Shown: piece by piece, positions 11,202 through 23,165 of the stretch
How the letters are laid out: every line of letters begins with the position of its first letter
Position numbering within the stretch: position 1 is the stretch's first letter
NCBI RefSeq assembly: GCF_018294505.1
Contig: NC_057795.1
Coordinates: 230,682,643-230,746,642 of the forward strand
Reading direction: 5' to 3'
Source: Triticum aestivum
Taxonomy: Eukaryota > Streptophyta > Magnoliopsida > Poales > Poaceae
DNA length: 64,000 nt
Program-made: the position numbers and the translations under genes
The notes under the pieces: model-generated
The model's input: only the letters and a program-made list of their open reading frames with translations
Databases searched by the model: none
What the model was told of the DNA's origin: nothing

Positions 11202-14200
11202 TCTCCCCCCCCCCCTTGGGAGAGATCCGACCTCGGATCAAAAGCTTCATCTCCATGGTAAGGTGCCAGGTCCTTGACGTTGAAGATGTCGCTCACATTG
11301 TACTTGTCTCGAGGTAGGTCGATCTTGTAGGCGTTGTCGTTGTAGCGTGCTAGCACCTTGAAAGGTCCATCGGCTCGAGGGAGAAGCTTGGACTTGCGTT
11401 TGTTGGGGAAGCGGTCCTTGTGAAGGTGTAGCCACACTAGATCACCAATGTTGAAGACCATGGGTTGCTTGTTGACGTTGAGCTTGGTTGCTAGTCGTTG
11501 TACTTGTCGCTCAATGGTGTGCCTTGTATCTTCATGCATTTTCTTGATGTAGCTTGCACGAGCACTTGCGTCGAGGTTGGTTCGCTCTTGTAGAGGAAGA
11601 GGTAGAATGTCCAATGGGGACAATGGGTTGAAGCCGTAGACGACCTCGAAGGGGGACTTGCCGGTCGTAGAATGTCTTGCAAGGTTGTAGGCGTACTCGG
11701 CGATGGGTAGACAATCTTCCCACTCCTTGATGTTCCTCTTGATCAACAAGCGAAGTAGAGTGGAGAGTGTATGATTCGTCACCTCCGTTTGGCCGTCGGT
11801 TTGAGGATGGTATGCCGAAGAGAATAATAGCTTGATGCCGAGCTTGGCGCATAGGGTCTTCCAAAAGTAACTCAAGAACTTGACGTCGCGGTCCGAGAAA
11901 ATTGTCTTTGGCACTCCATGAAGTCGCAAGATTTCCCTACAAAATATATTGGCAATATGTGAAGCATCGTCTATCTTGTTGCAAGGAATGAAATGTGCCA
12001 TCTGAGAAAATCTATCCACAACAACAAAGACGGAATCCTTGCCATTTTGAGTTCTAGGCAGACCAAGTATAAAATCCATGGTAATGTCTTCCCAAGGTTG
12101 ATAAGGAATAGGAAGAGGCACGTAAAGACCATGAGATTGAGCTTTAGACTTAGCTTTGCGACATGTAGAGCATCGGGTGGTGAAGCGTGAGACGTCACGG
12201 AATATCTTGGGCCAATAATAGTTCTTGGAGAGCGTAGCGAACATCTTGTCGCTTCCAAAGTGTCCCATTAGTCTGCCTCCATGAGCCTCTTGCAAAAGGA
12301 GCAAACGAAGAGAAGACTCGGGAATGCATAGCTTGTTAGCTCTCATAAGATATGCATCCTTTAAATAGTATTGTTCCCAAGAAGTATGCATCAAACACTT
12401 AGCATAAGGAATAGCAAAAGATGGATCATTAGCATACAAGTCCTTTATGTGCTCAAAGCCAATAACTTTCAACTCAATTTGAGTGACAAGTGTGCATATG
12501 CGTGAAAGTGCATCCACAACAACGTTTTCTTTACCCTGAATGTACTTGATCACATATAGGAAAGATTCAATAAATTCACTCCATTTGGCATGAAGCTTGT
12601 TCAACTTAGTTTGACCTTTTAAGTACTTAAGTGTTTCATGATCAGTATGGATGACAAATTCATGAGGTCTAAGGTAATGTTCCCAAACATGTAGCACACG
12701 CACTAAAGCATACAATTCTTTATCATAGATGGGATAGTTAAGTTGAGCACCAGAGAGTTTTTCACTAAAATAAGCAATGGCTCGTTTTTCTTGCATCAAA
12801 ACTCCGCCAATTCCGGTACCACTTGCATCACAATGAACCTCAAAAGTTTTCTCAAAGTTGGGAAAAGCAAGAATCGGAGCATGAGTAAGCAAAGACTTGA
12901 GCTCATCAAAAGCGGTGGATTGCAAAGATCCCCAAACAAAAGGAGTATTCTTCTTACTCAAAGCATGTAAAGGAGCGGCAATTGTGCTAAAGTTTTTCAC
13001 AAAGCGGCGATAAAATCCTGCAAGACCAAGAAAACTTCACACTTGTTGCAAATTGGTGGGTTGGGGCCAAGTTTTAATTGCTTCAATTTTAGTTTCATCA
13101 ACATGGACACCCTTGGAAGATACAACGAAACCCAAGAAAACCACTTTGTCAACGCCAAAAGTGCATTTTTTCAAGTTCGCATAAAGGCTTTCCTTGCGAA
13201 GAGTTTGCAAAACAGATTTAACATGATTAATATGCTCTTTCATAGTTTTGCTAAACACAAGGATATCATGAAAGTAAACCACAACAAAGACTCCAATATA
13301 AGGTCTAAGCACATGATGCATAAGACGCACGAAAGTCATCACTAACCACTCATATAAGCCAAATTTGGTTTTGAAAGCAGTTTTCCATTCATCACCTTCT
13401 TGAATGAGGATTTGGTAATAGCCACTTTTAAGATCAATTTTTGAGAAAAAGTTGGCTCCATTAAGTTCATCAAGCATATCATCTAAGCGAGGAATGGGGT
13501 GCCTATATCGAACGGTAATCGCATTTATGGGTCTACAATCGGAACATAAGCGGAAACTTCCATCGGGCTTAGGCACAAGTATAACGGGAATGGCACAAGG
13601 GCTTAAGCTTTCACGTACATGACCGTTGTCGATTAGTTGTTGTACTTGCCGTTGAATCTCCTTGGTTCCTTCGGGATTGACATGGTATGGGGCTTTGTTT
13701 GGAAGTGGCGCTCCGGGGATGAGGTCGATTCGATGCTCAATGCCCCGAAGAGGAGGTAGACCCGGAGGTAGCTCATCAGGAAAAAAATCTTGAAATTCCT
13801 GCAAAAGATATTGAAACACCAAAGGTAGCTCGTGAATGGTGTTAGTTTTTGGTTCTCCATCCTTGCACACAAGCAAAAAGTGCATCACACTCGATGGGTT
13901 CTCACACACTTCTCTCATCTCACTTTTGGTGGCAAATAGGATGAGATTTTTCTCTCTAGGCGAAGAGGCGCTCAAGTTTGGCTTGTGGCTCTCACTCACT
14001 TTTGGGTGGGTCACTTTCTCACTCTTCTCTCCATTATGGGTGGCTTGCTTGTCGGCTATCACTTGACTAGGAGACATAGGTCGTAGCATGTATTCCTTGC
14101 CTTTCATCTTGAAGCTATAGTGATTGGTGCGCCCATTGTGGATGACACCACGATCGAATTGCCATGGTCGACCAAGAAAGAGGTGGCAAACGGTCATTGG

Positions 14201-14730
14201 GACCACATCACACTCCAAAGTGTCTTCATAAACACCAATTTTGAAGGAGACTTGGACCGTGTGCTCAACTCGTATAGTGCCGGAGTCACTTAGCCATTGA
14301 ACCTTGTAGGGGTGCGGGTGCTTCCTATTGACCAATTGAAGCTCGGAGCATAGTTTTTCACTTGCCAAGTTGTGACAACTACCTCCATCGATGATGACCT
14401 TGACGGACCTTCCATTGATGCCGGCCTTAGTGTGGAAGATGTGGCATCGTTGATCTTCTTCTTGTTGATGTTGAAGTGTCAAGATTTTGGAGACAATGAG
14501 AGCGGGGCTCGAATCCTCATCACAAAAGACTTGATCATCTTCATCTTCGTTCACGCGCCGGTGCATGGCCACTTGCTCAAGTGCTTCCATCTCTTCACTC
14601 ATGGAATCATATGTACCATCGTCGTTGAGGATCATGGTGCGCTTGTTCATACATTGGAAGGACTTGTGGCCTCGGCTGCCGCAAGTGAAACATTTGAAGG
14701 AGCTTGTCTTGATGGTCTCATCGGTTGGAG
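11033..14730 (-). pseudogene. pol: CRM-type pol: protease, RT, RNase H, integrase
   Basis: Reads leftwards in one frame from the gag zinc knuckle near 14700. A protease-like block with IIDGGSCHN precedes RT. The RT blocks KIDLKSGYYQI and YFHDILVF are visible; the catalytic loop is normally YFDD or similar, so the first aspartate is replaced by histidine (codon 13268-13270). RNase H shows DASGTGIGGVL, KELYAL and HTDHETLKYL. Integrase shows a histidine/cysteine zinc region ending CSTCRKAK, then the aspartates in MDFILGLP and SDRDVKF and the glutamate in DGQTEVTN, so its catalytic triad is complete. The tail ends in a KDLAPYHGD-type block, then crosses the polypurine tract into the LTR. One internal TGA (13037-13039) interrupts it just after RT, where CGA is expected. 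Readable but inactive. Confidence 0.88.
11202..11220 (-). other. Polypurine tract with G11 run
   Basis: The minus strand reads CCCAAGG...GAGA with eleven consecutive G, immediately before the LTR start at 11201. It would prime plus-strand synthesis. It lies inside the pol reading frame, where it encodes a glycine run. Confidence 0.88.
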
Positions 14731-16214
14731 TAGATGATGAAGCACGCGGCTTGAAGTTGCTTGTAGTAGGAGGAAGACGACTTGAACTTGACGAAGTTTT
14801 CTTGTAACTTGACTTGCGTCATTGCTTGGAGAAGGCTTGGTTGACGTAGATATTGGAGGAGTTGTTGAAGCTTGATAGTTGGAGAAGCCATATATCTTGG
14901 ATGAGTACTTGGCGTACTTGAAGTCATCTTGCACTTGACGTTCCGCCTTTGTAGCTTGATGCACGAGCTCAATGAGGTTGGAGTAGGGTTGGAAGTCGGC
15001 AATCTTCTTGATGGGATGATTGAGACCATTCAAGAAACGTGCCATTGTTTGCTCATCATCTTCCGTGACATTGGCTCGAATCATGGTAATCTCCATTTCC
15101 TTGTAGTATTCTTCAACACTCTTTGTTCCTTGCTTGAGGAGTTGTAGCTTCTTGAAGAGATCGCGGTTGTAGTAGGTTGGCACAAAACGTGCTCGCATGA
15201 CTTCCTTCATTTGAGCCCAAGTGGTGATAGGTGGTTCACCTCTTGCTTCACGGCGCTCAAGGACTTCTTCCCACCATATGAGCACACAGTCTTGGAACTC
15301 AAGTGATGCCATAGTGATCTTCTTCTCTTCCTCATAGTTGTGCAAACGGAAAATTTGTCGACCTTCAATCCCCATGAGAGGTATTCTTCCGGATCATTAC
15401 TTCCATTGAACTTGGGCATTGTGAATTTGAGCTTGCCATAGCGTTGCTCTTCATTGTGTTGTTGGCGATGGTGATGATGACACCCTTGCCATGGAGGATA
15501 GTCATCCTCATGTTGCTCTTGGTGCGGATGAAGTCCATGATCAACTTGCTCTTGTTGAACCTGAGGTTGAGGTGGATCTTGACGAGCTTGTGGAGGAGCT
15601 TGTGGAGCTTGACGTTGCACACGCGGTTGGTAGTTCCTCTCTTGCATTTATTCTCTAAGGGCTTCCTCTTGATTGCGCCGTTCGCGATTGCGGTTTGCGA
15701 TGGCTCGACTTGATTCTTGAAGTGCACGTTGCACCTCAAGAGCTTTTGCTTCTCGTTGTTGTTGTTGAGGACGTTGAGCCTCGGCCTCTTGTTCCTCTTG
15801 GTGTAGACGCGCTCGTTCTTCCTCTTGGCGTCGTAGTCGTTGCCGTTCTTGAGCTTGAGCAAAAGCGACTTGGTTTGATTGAGGATGAGGAACTTGCTCA
15901 TCAACTTGCTCTTGTGAATGCTTGTCATGTAGCGGGTTGCGAGATGCATGACGGTCTTGACATGCGGCTCGTCGAAGAATGGTTGATGACGGTGTACTTG
16001 AGCCGGAGAAGGTGTCGTCGGAGTGTCGACTCGAGCGGCTCCGTCTTGAGGAGGAAGAAGTGGAAGGATGTCGGTTCCTCATCAAGGCGCGGATCTCATC
16101 CATTCTTGCATCATTCTCTTGCTTGTGAGAGTCGAACTTGTTGTCGAAGTAGTCTCTTGTACGTTGTTCGGAGAGTCGCAAGTCGGTGGCGAGGTTGTCG
16201 ATGGGGTCGCTCAT
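14655..16214 (-). pseudogene. gag: CRM-type gag
   Basis: The start at 16214 gives an N-terminal stretch (MSDPIDNLATDLRLSEQRTR) and then a long Glu/Gln/Arg-rich, coiled-coil-like region. A TAA at 15648-15650 interrupts the frame. The retrotransposon capsid region (KFTMPKFNGSNDPEEYLSW, then WWEEVLERREARGE and LLKQGTKSVEEYYKEM) follows, with a frameshift near 15350 and another near 14800-14830. A CX2CX4HX4C zinc knuckle (CFTCGSRGHKSFQC) lies near 14655-14697, in frame with pol. Family role: capsid assembly and RNA packaging. Broken in this copy. Confidence 0.82.
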
Positions 16215-17054
16215 AGCTTGTTGCTCTTGGTGTAACGCCCTTTGAGCACCAAAGAGGGGCTCTTTGTGACGAATGATGACATATCGTTGCCGTTCTCGAT
16301 GAGAGGTGGATTCGTAGAAGAACTTGGCCTATCCATCATTTCAAGAAAAATGTAAGTGGTAGAAGGAAAAGAACGTGTGCCAAATGTACCTTGACCGAAG
16401 TTGAAAATTAATCAAGTTCACTCCAATGCGGACAATGAAATAGCACTTTTGGTACCAATTCTTGTCGGTTCTCACACCTACACACGTAAAAGCTTATGGT
16501 GGAGCTTGATTAGGATGGTGGCACAAAATTAGATGCAATAGTAAGTGAGCTTCAATAATGTTGGAAAAGGTTCACAAATTTGCAAATGCAACAAGTAGAC
16601 CAAGCAAGTATGGGTACACGGAAACACACACGCAAATAGATAATTGGGATTGTGCAATCGAAAAGTGAGCCAAAATGTGGAAACCACGAAAATGCTCTTG
16701 TTGCACAATACTAGAGAGACGCTAGCACGATTGCACAATAGGCGGATACGCAAACTTGTGCACAACCTACTAGGCAAAAATGCAACTATCTCTATCCCGA
16801 GTATGCTATATGTATGGTATTTCGGTGCAATGATCCAAGATCATCCAATATGACAATCTTAATATAGAATGATGCTATGGTTCTTGTTCATAAGCTCTTT
16901 GCTTATCTTTCCTCTTTGCTCAAAAGCTTGGGTGGCTCTTTCACTTTTGAGCTCTTTTCTCATGCAAAACTTCACGAACCAAGATAGCAATTGTGTATGC
17001 TATGACAACTTTGTGACACACAAGTGGATCCCAAGATATGCACCACTATGGTAT
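16215..17054 (-). other. CRM leader, gag-proximal part
   Basis: This is the untranslated leader between gag and the nested solo LTR. It is AT-rich with no long open frame and no motif I recognise. It resumes at 21356 on the other side of the insertion. Confidence 0.65.
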
Positions 17055-20000
17055 TGTCACGACCGGTTTTCCGGGTAATAAATTTCCAGAAAAGACCGTC
17101 GTGCTCATCAGCCCCAGGATTACTGTTAGCTGATGAGGCTCCAACTTGATACAGAAATTCCAAGCAGAAAACAAAATATGTAGTACAAGGCCATTCTGGC
17201 CTGTGAGTACAACAAATGGTTTCTAGTGGTTGATGGCAGAAGCGGGTTGTGAAACATCAGTGTCTATGGGACTCCATTTCCCACGGGAACAGCTGACCAG
17301 GTTAACTCCTATCTTCGCGAGGCTGCTATCTCCATTACTTAGTTTCCGGGGCTGTCATCGCGTCACTCCTCTTCGTGCAAGAAAATCTGGCCAAGACAAT
17401 AGCCAGGGACAAGCCAGTGAGTACTTTGAATGTACTGGCAAACACTATGAACACAGGTATAATATAACAATGATGTGCTGAAAATATTTTATGCTCATGA
17501 CGCCAGTCACAAAAGATAAATAAATCTCTGATGCGTGCAAGCAAGTTATTTATAAAATTGCAATAACATAGTAGTATTAAAATTTATGAAATAAATAACA
17601 AGCAAAGCCACAGTCGGGCGTCTTAGCGACACCACATAAAGGGCTTTAAAAAGAAATGCCACAGTCGGGCGTCTGAGCGACACCACATAAAGGGCTTTAA
17701 AAGAAATGCCACAGTCGGGCGTCTGAGCGACACCACATAAAGGGCTTTGAAAAAAATGTCACAGTCGGGCGTCTGAGCGACACCACATAAAGGGCTTTAA
17801 AAGAAATGCCACAGTCGGGCGTCTGAGCGACACCACATAAAGGGCTTTAAAAGAAATGCCACAGTCGGGCGTCTGAGCGACACCACATAAAGGGCTCTAA
17901 AAGAAATGCCACAGTCGGGCGTCTGAGCGACACCACATAAAGGGCTTTAAAAGAAATGCCACAGTCGGGCGTCTGAGCGACACCACACAAAGGGCTTTAA
18001 AATAAACAATCATAGTGAATATCCCGGAGGTAGAAACATCCCAGAGATACTCGATAATAACAATAGTATCACGGGTTAGCCAACAATAATAATAATCACA
18101 ATTATCACAAGTCACAGGTAGTAGTTCCAGTTCTGGTTAACAGTTTCACCTCCGAAGACTGACACTAAGACCGACACTTGACCCATCCCAGACTGTAATC
18201 CTTAACCATGGACACGGCTATTCGAATAGGTTTAATCTCTGCAGAGGGTGTACTCTTTACCCACGAGTAACGGATTTCTTTAGTCCATCGGGACTAATTC
18301 CGTCTACGGTCTTTTTGTTGAAAACACACCTAACTTGCACACACCAGCTTAACTCACACGTGTCTGGAATCACCCACGACACCTGTCAAGCAAACTCTAA
18401 GTGGGGAGGCTACAACCTCGCGTAGCATGGGATCAAATTTATATTGCGCGCTCTAAGGGGTGGCCTCCCCTTTCGGTCCCAACCGGAAACACCCATGCCC
18501 CGGACCAGGTGGCCTGCCTACCAGCTACAACCGGTATCTTCCACCATGGCCTCTCTGTACGGTGTGTGCTAGAAAGAGGTTGACAACTTACTGAACCGTA
18601 CTCTACTTGCTGTAGAGACGAGTGGTAGTACGAAACAAGTATGGGGGTTACTAGAACAAGACTCGATCTACGGTCGACTCAGGAGGTTTAAGTATTCCCT
18701 GCATGATTAGTATAACGAATATATTTCATCCAACAGAGTCACCGCTCATATCACCTTACCATGCCATACCAGACATGACCGTCCCGACGGAAACCGGCGA
18801 CAAACTCATGCCTACCCAAGGCAGAGGTTTTCCCGGGTTCCTGCCGGTATGCATGCAAGGCACATGAGGGTGATTATCATCACAAGTGTGTTCATTTCCA
18901 ACAGCATGGAAATCACTAATATGCACTCATGCATATGATCATACTACATGAAATAACAAGTCCTTCAAAATGCGGTGGTGTTATAAATGTATCAACGATC
19001 ACACCAAAAATATTATGCCGGGATTCAGAATGCTTGCCTTCAATGTGTGGAAAGGCAGGGTGCACTCCAAAACTTGAAACATTTCTCCTCTCTTCAAAAA
19101 TCCTATTTTAGCAATATAAAAGAATTAACACACAAAATAAAAATAGCACCAAAAGTTGTTCTGAATTTTTTTCAAATAAATCTTAAAATAAACTAGGTGA
19201 AATTTGAGAGAGGTAGGAAAAAGAATCATTTCATTTGGAGTTGTATTTAAAGAGATATAACCAGTCAAAGTTTTGGTCAAATCTGATTTTAAATAAAACA
19301 GAAAAAGAAAAACGTTTCAGAATGGAATACGCTTTCGAAGCGGGAGAAACGTACTGGGGTGGATTACGCCTTCACTTAAACACGTGGACGGCGCGGTGAG
19401 ACACTAACAGTGGGTCCCGGGGGCCCACTAGTCAGGTTTGCCTATTTCTTTTTCCCCCTTCTTTCTCTGTCCCGAGCGGAGGCGGAGCTCCGGCGATCGT
19501 CGCCGGCGAATGGCGGCTCCTCGCGGGGCCCCGAGGGCGGGGATGGATCCGCCACTCCAGGGCGGTCCTCCCGGTGGTCGCCAGGCCGGTGGGGACGGAG
19601 GGAGTTGCCGGCGGCGAGCTTCGCGGCGGAGGAGGCTTCGGTGGCAGAGTGGTTTTGGGGCGAATGCGGTTCCCAATCAAAATCAAGTAGGGGGTTGGGT
19701 TCCTGGAAGGAAGGAGGTGTTCTTGGTGAAGAGAAATGGGAGGGAGAGGCCCTGGTGGCGCTGGAAGAGCTGGGGCCATGGCGGCGGTCGCAGCTGCCGG
19801 AGGTGGGGAAGATGACCTCCCCGGGTCGATTGGCTGCCCCAAGGGGTCCTATGGGATGGCTTAAGAGTTGCCTGCGTGCTCGGAAGGTTTTGGGGCGTCC
19901 TTTTATAGCGCGACGAGGTCGGTTCCCCGGCGGTGGATGAGGACGCCGGCGAACCGCCCCTCTGTAGCTTGCATGGCGTTGTGGCGGCGACGAACGCTAG

Positions 20001-21350
20001 CGGACATGCTTGCGGATGAGTTCGGGCTATGCCAGGGGCCAGGTGGCGAGCCGGGGTGGCTTGGGCGGCGCTGAACGGAGCAGAGGCTGTCGGCCGACGC
20101 CGGCGTGCCGCCAAAAGTGCTCTGGCGGTGGCGTTGTAGGGTGCCAGGGCGGGCTGGCGTGTAGTGGTGAGGCGGGGAGTGCGTGGCAGCTAGCTGCAGG
20201 TGGTCACGAGTCGGAACGGGTGCGGGGTGAGACGCGGCGGCTCGGTTGCACGCGTGCGCCAAACGCACGCTCTGCTCGCGCTCTAGGCGTGCACGGGACG
20301 TGCTTGAAGAAATGCCAGTGCATGCTGCAGAGCTTGGGTTAGACTGGAACTTAACAGATACAGGCCAGGAGCCACTGGGAGTCTAGTGGACATGTTAGTT
20401 CTATTAGGGGTGCAAGCTCCCAGCGCAATGTCAAAAGTCATGTCAAAACAGATCATGCCCATAAGGTGTTTGACAAAATGCTAAGGGCACTTAGGCATTT
20501 CTTGGGGTGGCCAAATCCTCCAGATCAGGGTCTCTTTGGATGCACAAGAGGGTGGTGAGGTTAGTTGGTGAAATGCTCAAACTTGTTAGTGCAAGTCTTG
20601 CAAAACTACAATTCTAGACAGGAAATAAAAGACATTATTTCATGAACCAAAATTAATCCAATGGGTGCATGCTCCTGGATTTAGGGGTTCGGTAGGGCTG
20701 TCTACAAGTAGGAGAAAACACAAGATCTTTGGAGAAAAAATAAATAGGGTTGCAGTAGAAATCACAAGGCTGGACCAGAATGAAAAAGAGGTTGATTGAC
20801 TCAAAATTTTCAAAGAACAGCACTAGGTTTTTGCATAATGTTGAATCATATGCTACTACCAATATCCCATAATTTTGGTGGAGGCTAGAAAGAATTATTT
20901 AAAAGGGTTGTAGTGCAAAATGCACTCTGGACCAGAGAAGGAAAAATTGATGCAGAGCTCAAATTTATTACATAAATAAAAGATATTTTTGTATAAAAGT
21001 GATTTAAAAACATCATTTGACATCTCCAATTTTTGGTTAGAATTTTAGGTGAATTTATCCAATGGTTATATTTCAAATATGGCCATATAACCTTGAAAAA
21101 AACCATTTCCAAGAAAGTAAAGATCAAGCAACTTAATTATTTATTTTGTTATATTAAATAAGGGAAAGTTTCTCTTGACAGATTAAATAAGTCCAATGAC
21201 ATATTCGGAAAGTTTTCTCTCTGGGAAAAACTCATCATCACAGGGAAGGAAATGATTTAAAAAATAAAAATGGAGCTCAGAAATTCAAAGTTTAAATTCC
21301 TGGCAAAATTTTTAATAACTAAAACCTGGTTAAATTTTTGGGGTGTTACA
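17055..21350 (-). mobile_element. Solo LTR of a gypsy element (4,296 bp)
   Basis: On the minus strand it begins TGTAACACCCC at 21350 and ends GGTCGTGACA at 17055. Perfect 5-bp TSDs GGTAT lie at 17050-17054 and 21351-21355. No internal coding region is present, as expected after recombination between two LTRs. Length, termini, a GC-rich block (about 19390-20290) and a conserved palindrome pair (18218-18246) relate it to the 4.1-kb LTRs at 3048 and 57491. Overall identity looks low, so it is a different family of the same clade. Confidence 0.88.
17609..18003. repeat. 50-bp tandem repeat, eight copies
   Basis: Units start CACAGTCGGGCGTCTGAGCG at 17609, 17660, 17710, 17760, 17810, 17860, 17910 and 17960. 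They differ by only a few bases (for example CTTAG for CTGAG in the first, and CTCTAA for CTTTAA in the sixth). The array lies near the 3' end of the solo LTR in its own orientation. Confidence 0.95.
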
Positions 21351-21355
21351 GGTAT

Positions 21356-22115
21356 GGTATGTATGCTATGGAGTATGATCACTAATGTGCACAATTCACG
21401 TTGCCGGCAATACTCAATGGCTAGTCTCGATGGGTAAGCTACGCAAAGGTAGGGACATGTGGGCTATCAATGCAATTGCAAGGTATGACAAAGATTTCGT
21501 CGAAGTTACCGTCCTTGGCGATGATGAGACCCTTGCGAAGATGAGCCGTGGTGGTGATGACGTCAATCATACCTAGATAGCGGAAACACAAAAGGATACA
21601 GGATCCACAACTCAAAATCTCAAGGACCAAAATATGGCAAAATCGTCATTGGAGGTATGGGGAGATGGTGGTGTATGTGGGTTTGGAAGATGTGGTGGAA
21701 TGTGGGGTTGTGGTGGTGGTCGAAGTGACAAAGTTCAGTTTCGTCAGGGTTTTATGGACGTCCGGGCTTTTACGGTCGTCCGGACGTTGTCGGACGTCCG
21801 ACATTTTCCGGTCGTCCGGAGCCTGGGTGAAAATCGGGCTCGGGAAGAAGAACCGCGAGGTTTCCGGTGAAGAAGAAGATGGTGAGGTCGAAATCGAGTG
21901 GTATGGTGGATGGAAAAGGGTGGGGAGGGTGGGGAAAGTTAGATCCACACGTAGCAACACAAATTCATGGACCAAATCCAACAAAATCTCAACTCACCAA
22001 CAAATCACAAAAAAAATTAGGGCTATTTTTGGTGGGGAATTTTTGGAGTTAGGACCGAAACAACAAAATCAAGCTAGAAAAAGAGGGGTAGGGGCTCCAA
22101 AAATGTGATCAATGT
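21356..22115 (-). other. CRM leader, PBS-proximal part
   Basis: Continuation of the leader between the solo LTR and the PBS. It contains a second cluster of GGACGTCC palindromes and CGGTCGTCCG half-sites at about 21755-21825. No coding function is apparent; open frames here are short. Confidence 0.7.
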
Positions 22116-22129
22116 GGCTCATGATACCA
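22116..22129 (-). promoter_or_regulatory. Primer-binding site of CRM-type element (atypical)
   Basis: The minus strand reads TGGTATCATGAGCC, three nt inside the 5' LTR end at 22133. The first eight bases match the initiator tRNA-Met complement (TGGTATCA). The rest departs from the usual GAGCC spacing by one inserted base. Either a different tRNA is used or the site has mutated. Confidence 0.65.
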
Positions 22130-22132
22130 AGA

Positions 22133-23165
22133 TGATGTAGGGCGGAACCCTAGGTGGACGATCTTTCACGTTTGGAGTGGATCCTACGGGGAATCACGAA
22201 GAACACGCGGAAGCACAAAGAGGAAAACATGGGGAAAACGAGAGAGAATCACGAAACCGACATAGAATCAATCACACGAGTGCTAGATCACCGACAACAT
22301 AGAGTAACATATGATCCACAATCAACAAAGGTAAGGATACAAAGGAACCATTCTTCTCCGTACGGAGGTCTTGAGGATCTTCCCTGGAAAGGGGTCTTGA
22401 ATCCGCTTGGGGGATCTTCTCCGAAGAGGTCCTGAACTCCGAGGAGAAGTATCCAAGTGGATGAGAAAGGGCTCTCACACAAATATGAGCTAAACCAATG
22501 CTAACCCTCACTAGGAGGTGGGGGCGTCCTATTTATAGTCTTAGTGCAAAAGGAGGTCAAAGTGAAGGGGTACAAGGGCTCCAGCCCACGGGCGCGGTCA
22601 CTCAGGGGTCGGACGTCCGGAAGGCATCGGACGTCCGAAGGCTCGGGACGGTCCGGACGTCCGCCTGGGCTCGGGCGTCCGTAGAATCAGCTCGGTCGTA
22701 GGCGCGTCGGACGTCCGGAGGGGGTCGGTCGTCCGGAGCTTCGTGACGGTCCGGACGTCCGGAAGTCGTTGGTCATCCGTAGATTTGGCTCGGGTGGCGA
22801 AGTACCGGACGTCCGGAAGGCTCGGTCGTCCGTGTCCTGGAACTCATCGGACGTCCGGACTTGGTCGGTCGTCTGACGCCTGTAGCTTCAGCAGCATCTC
22901 TTCTTCTTCTTCAACATGCTTGGGGTCCTCGTCGTCCAGGCTCTTGCAAGTAGTTGATCCTTGGCTCACCTCCATGTACCTGATCACACATAGAGTTTCT
23001 GAATGAGGTAGTAGCCATGTTTCGTGAGTAGGAAGAAGGAGTTCGGAGAGGAGCGATTTCACCTTATCTTCGATAGCCTTAGCTCTGGCTCGGGTCATGG
23101 GTCCACGTGGTGTTGAGGGAGATGTAGATGCATCCATGGGGATGAGCGAGGGATGCTCCGCATCA
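22133..23165 (-). repeat. 5' LTR of CRM-type element (1,033 bp)
   Basis: Same termini as the 3' LTR: TGATGCGGAGC at 23165 and CCCTACATCA at 22133. It carries the palindrome array at about 22610-22875. The frame matching the pol tail is open from 23137 to a TGA at 22844-22846; the 3' LTR has CGA at that point. Confidence 0.92.

Larger units (their letters stand above)
10171..23165 (-). mobile_element. Complete CRM-type Ty3/gypsy chromovirus
   Basis: This minus-strand LTR retrotransposon of 12,995 bp includes a nested 4.3-kb solo LTR. The terminal LTRs are 10171-11201 and 22133-23165, both TG...CA. The flanks are a perfect 5-bp TSD, CTCTA, at 10166-10170 and 23166-23170. Order in transcription sense: 5' LTR, PBS, leader, gag, protease, RT, RNase H, integrase, polypurine tract, 3' LTR. 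The integrase tail follows the CRM/Reina type rather than the Tekay type, and overlap of pol with the LTR is known for CRM elements. The assignment is therefore CRM, with Reina as the alternative. By eye the first 165 bp of the two LTRs differ at about 9 sites, mostly transitions, so this is not a very recent insertion. Confidence 0.85.

Noticed and set aside
17609..18003. CRISPR-like array (regular repeats)
   Set aside because: The repeats are contiguous 50-bp units with no unique spacers, inside a plant LTR.
19410..20342. Several 100-180-codon frames with Arg/Gly/Pro-rich products
   Set aside because: They lie inside the solo LTR in a GC-rich stretch, on both strands, without motifs; a compositional artefact.
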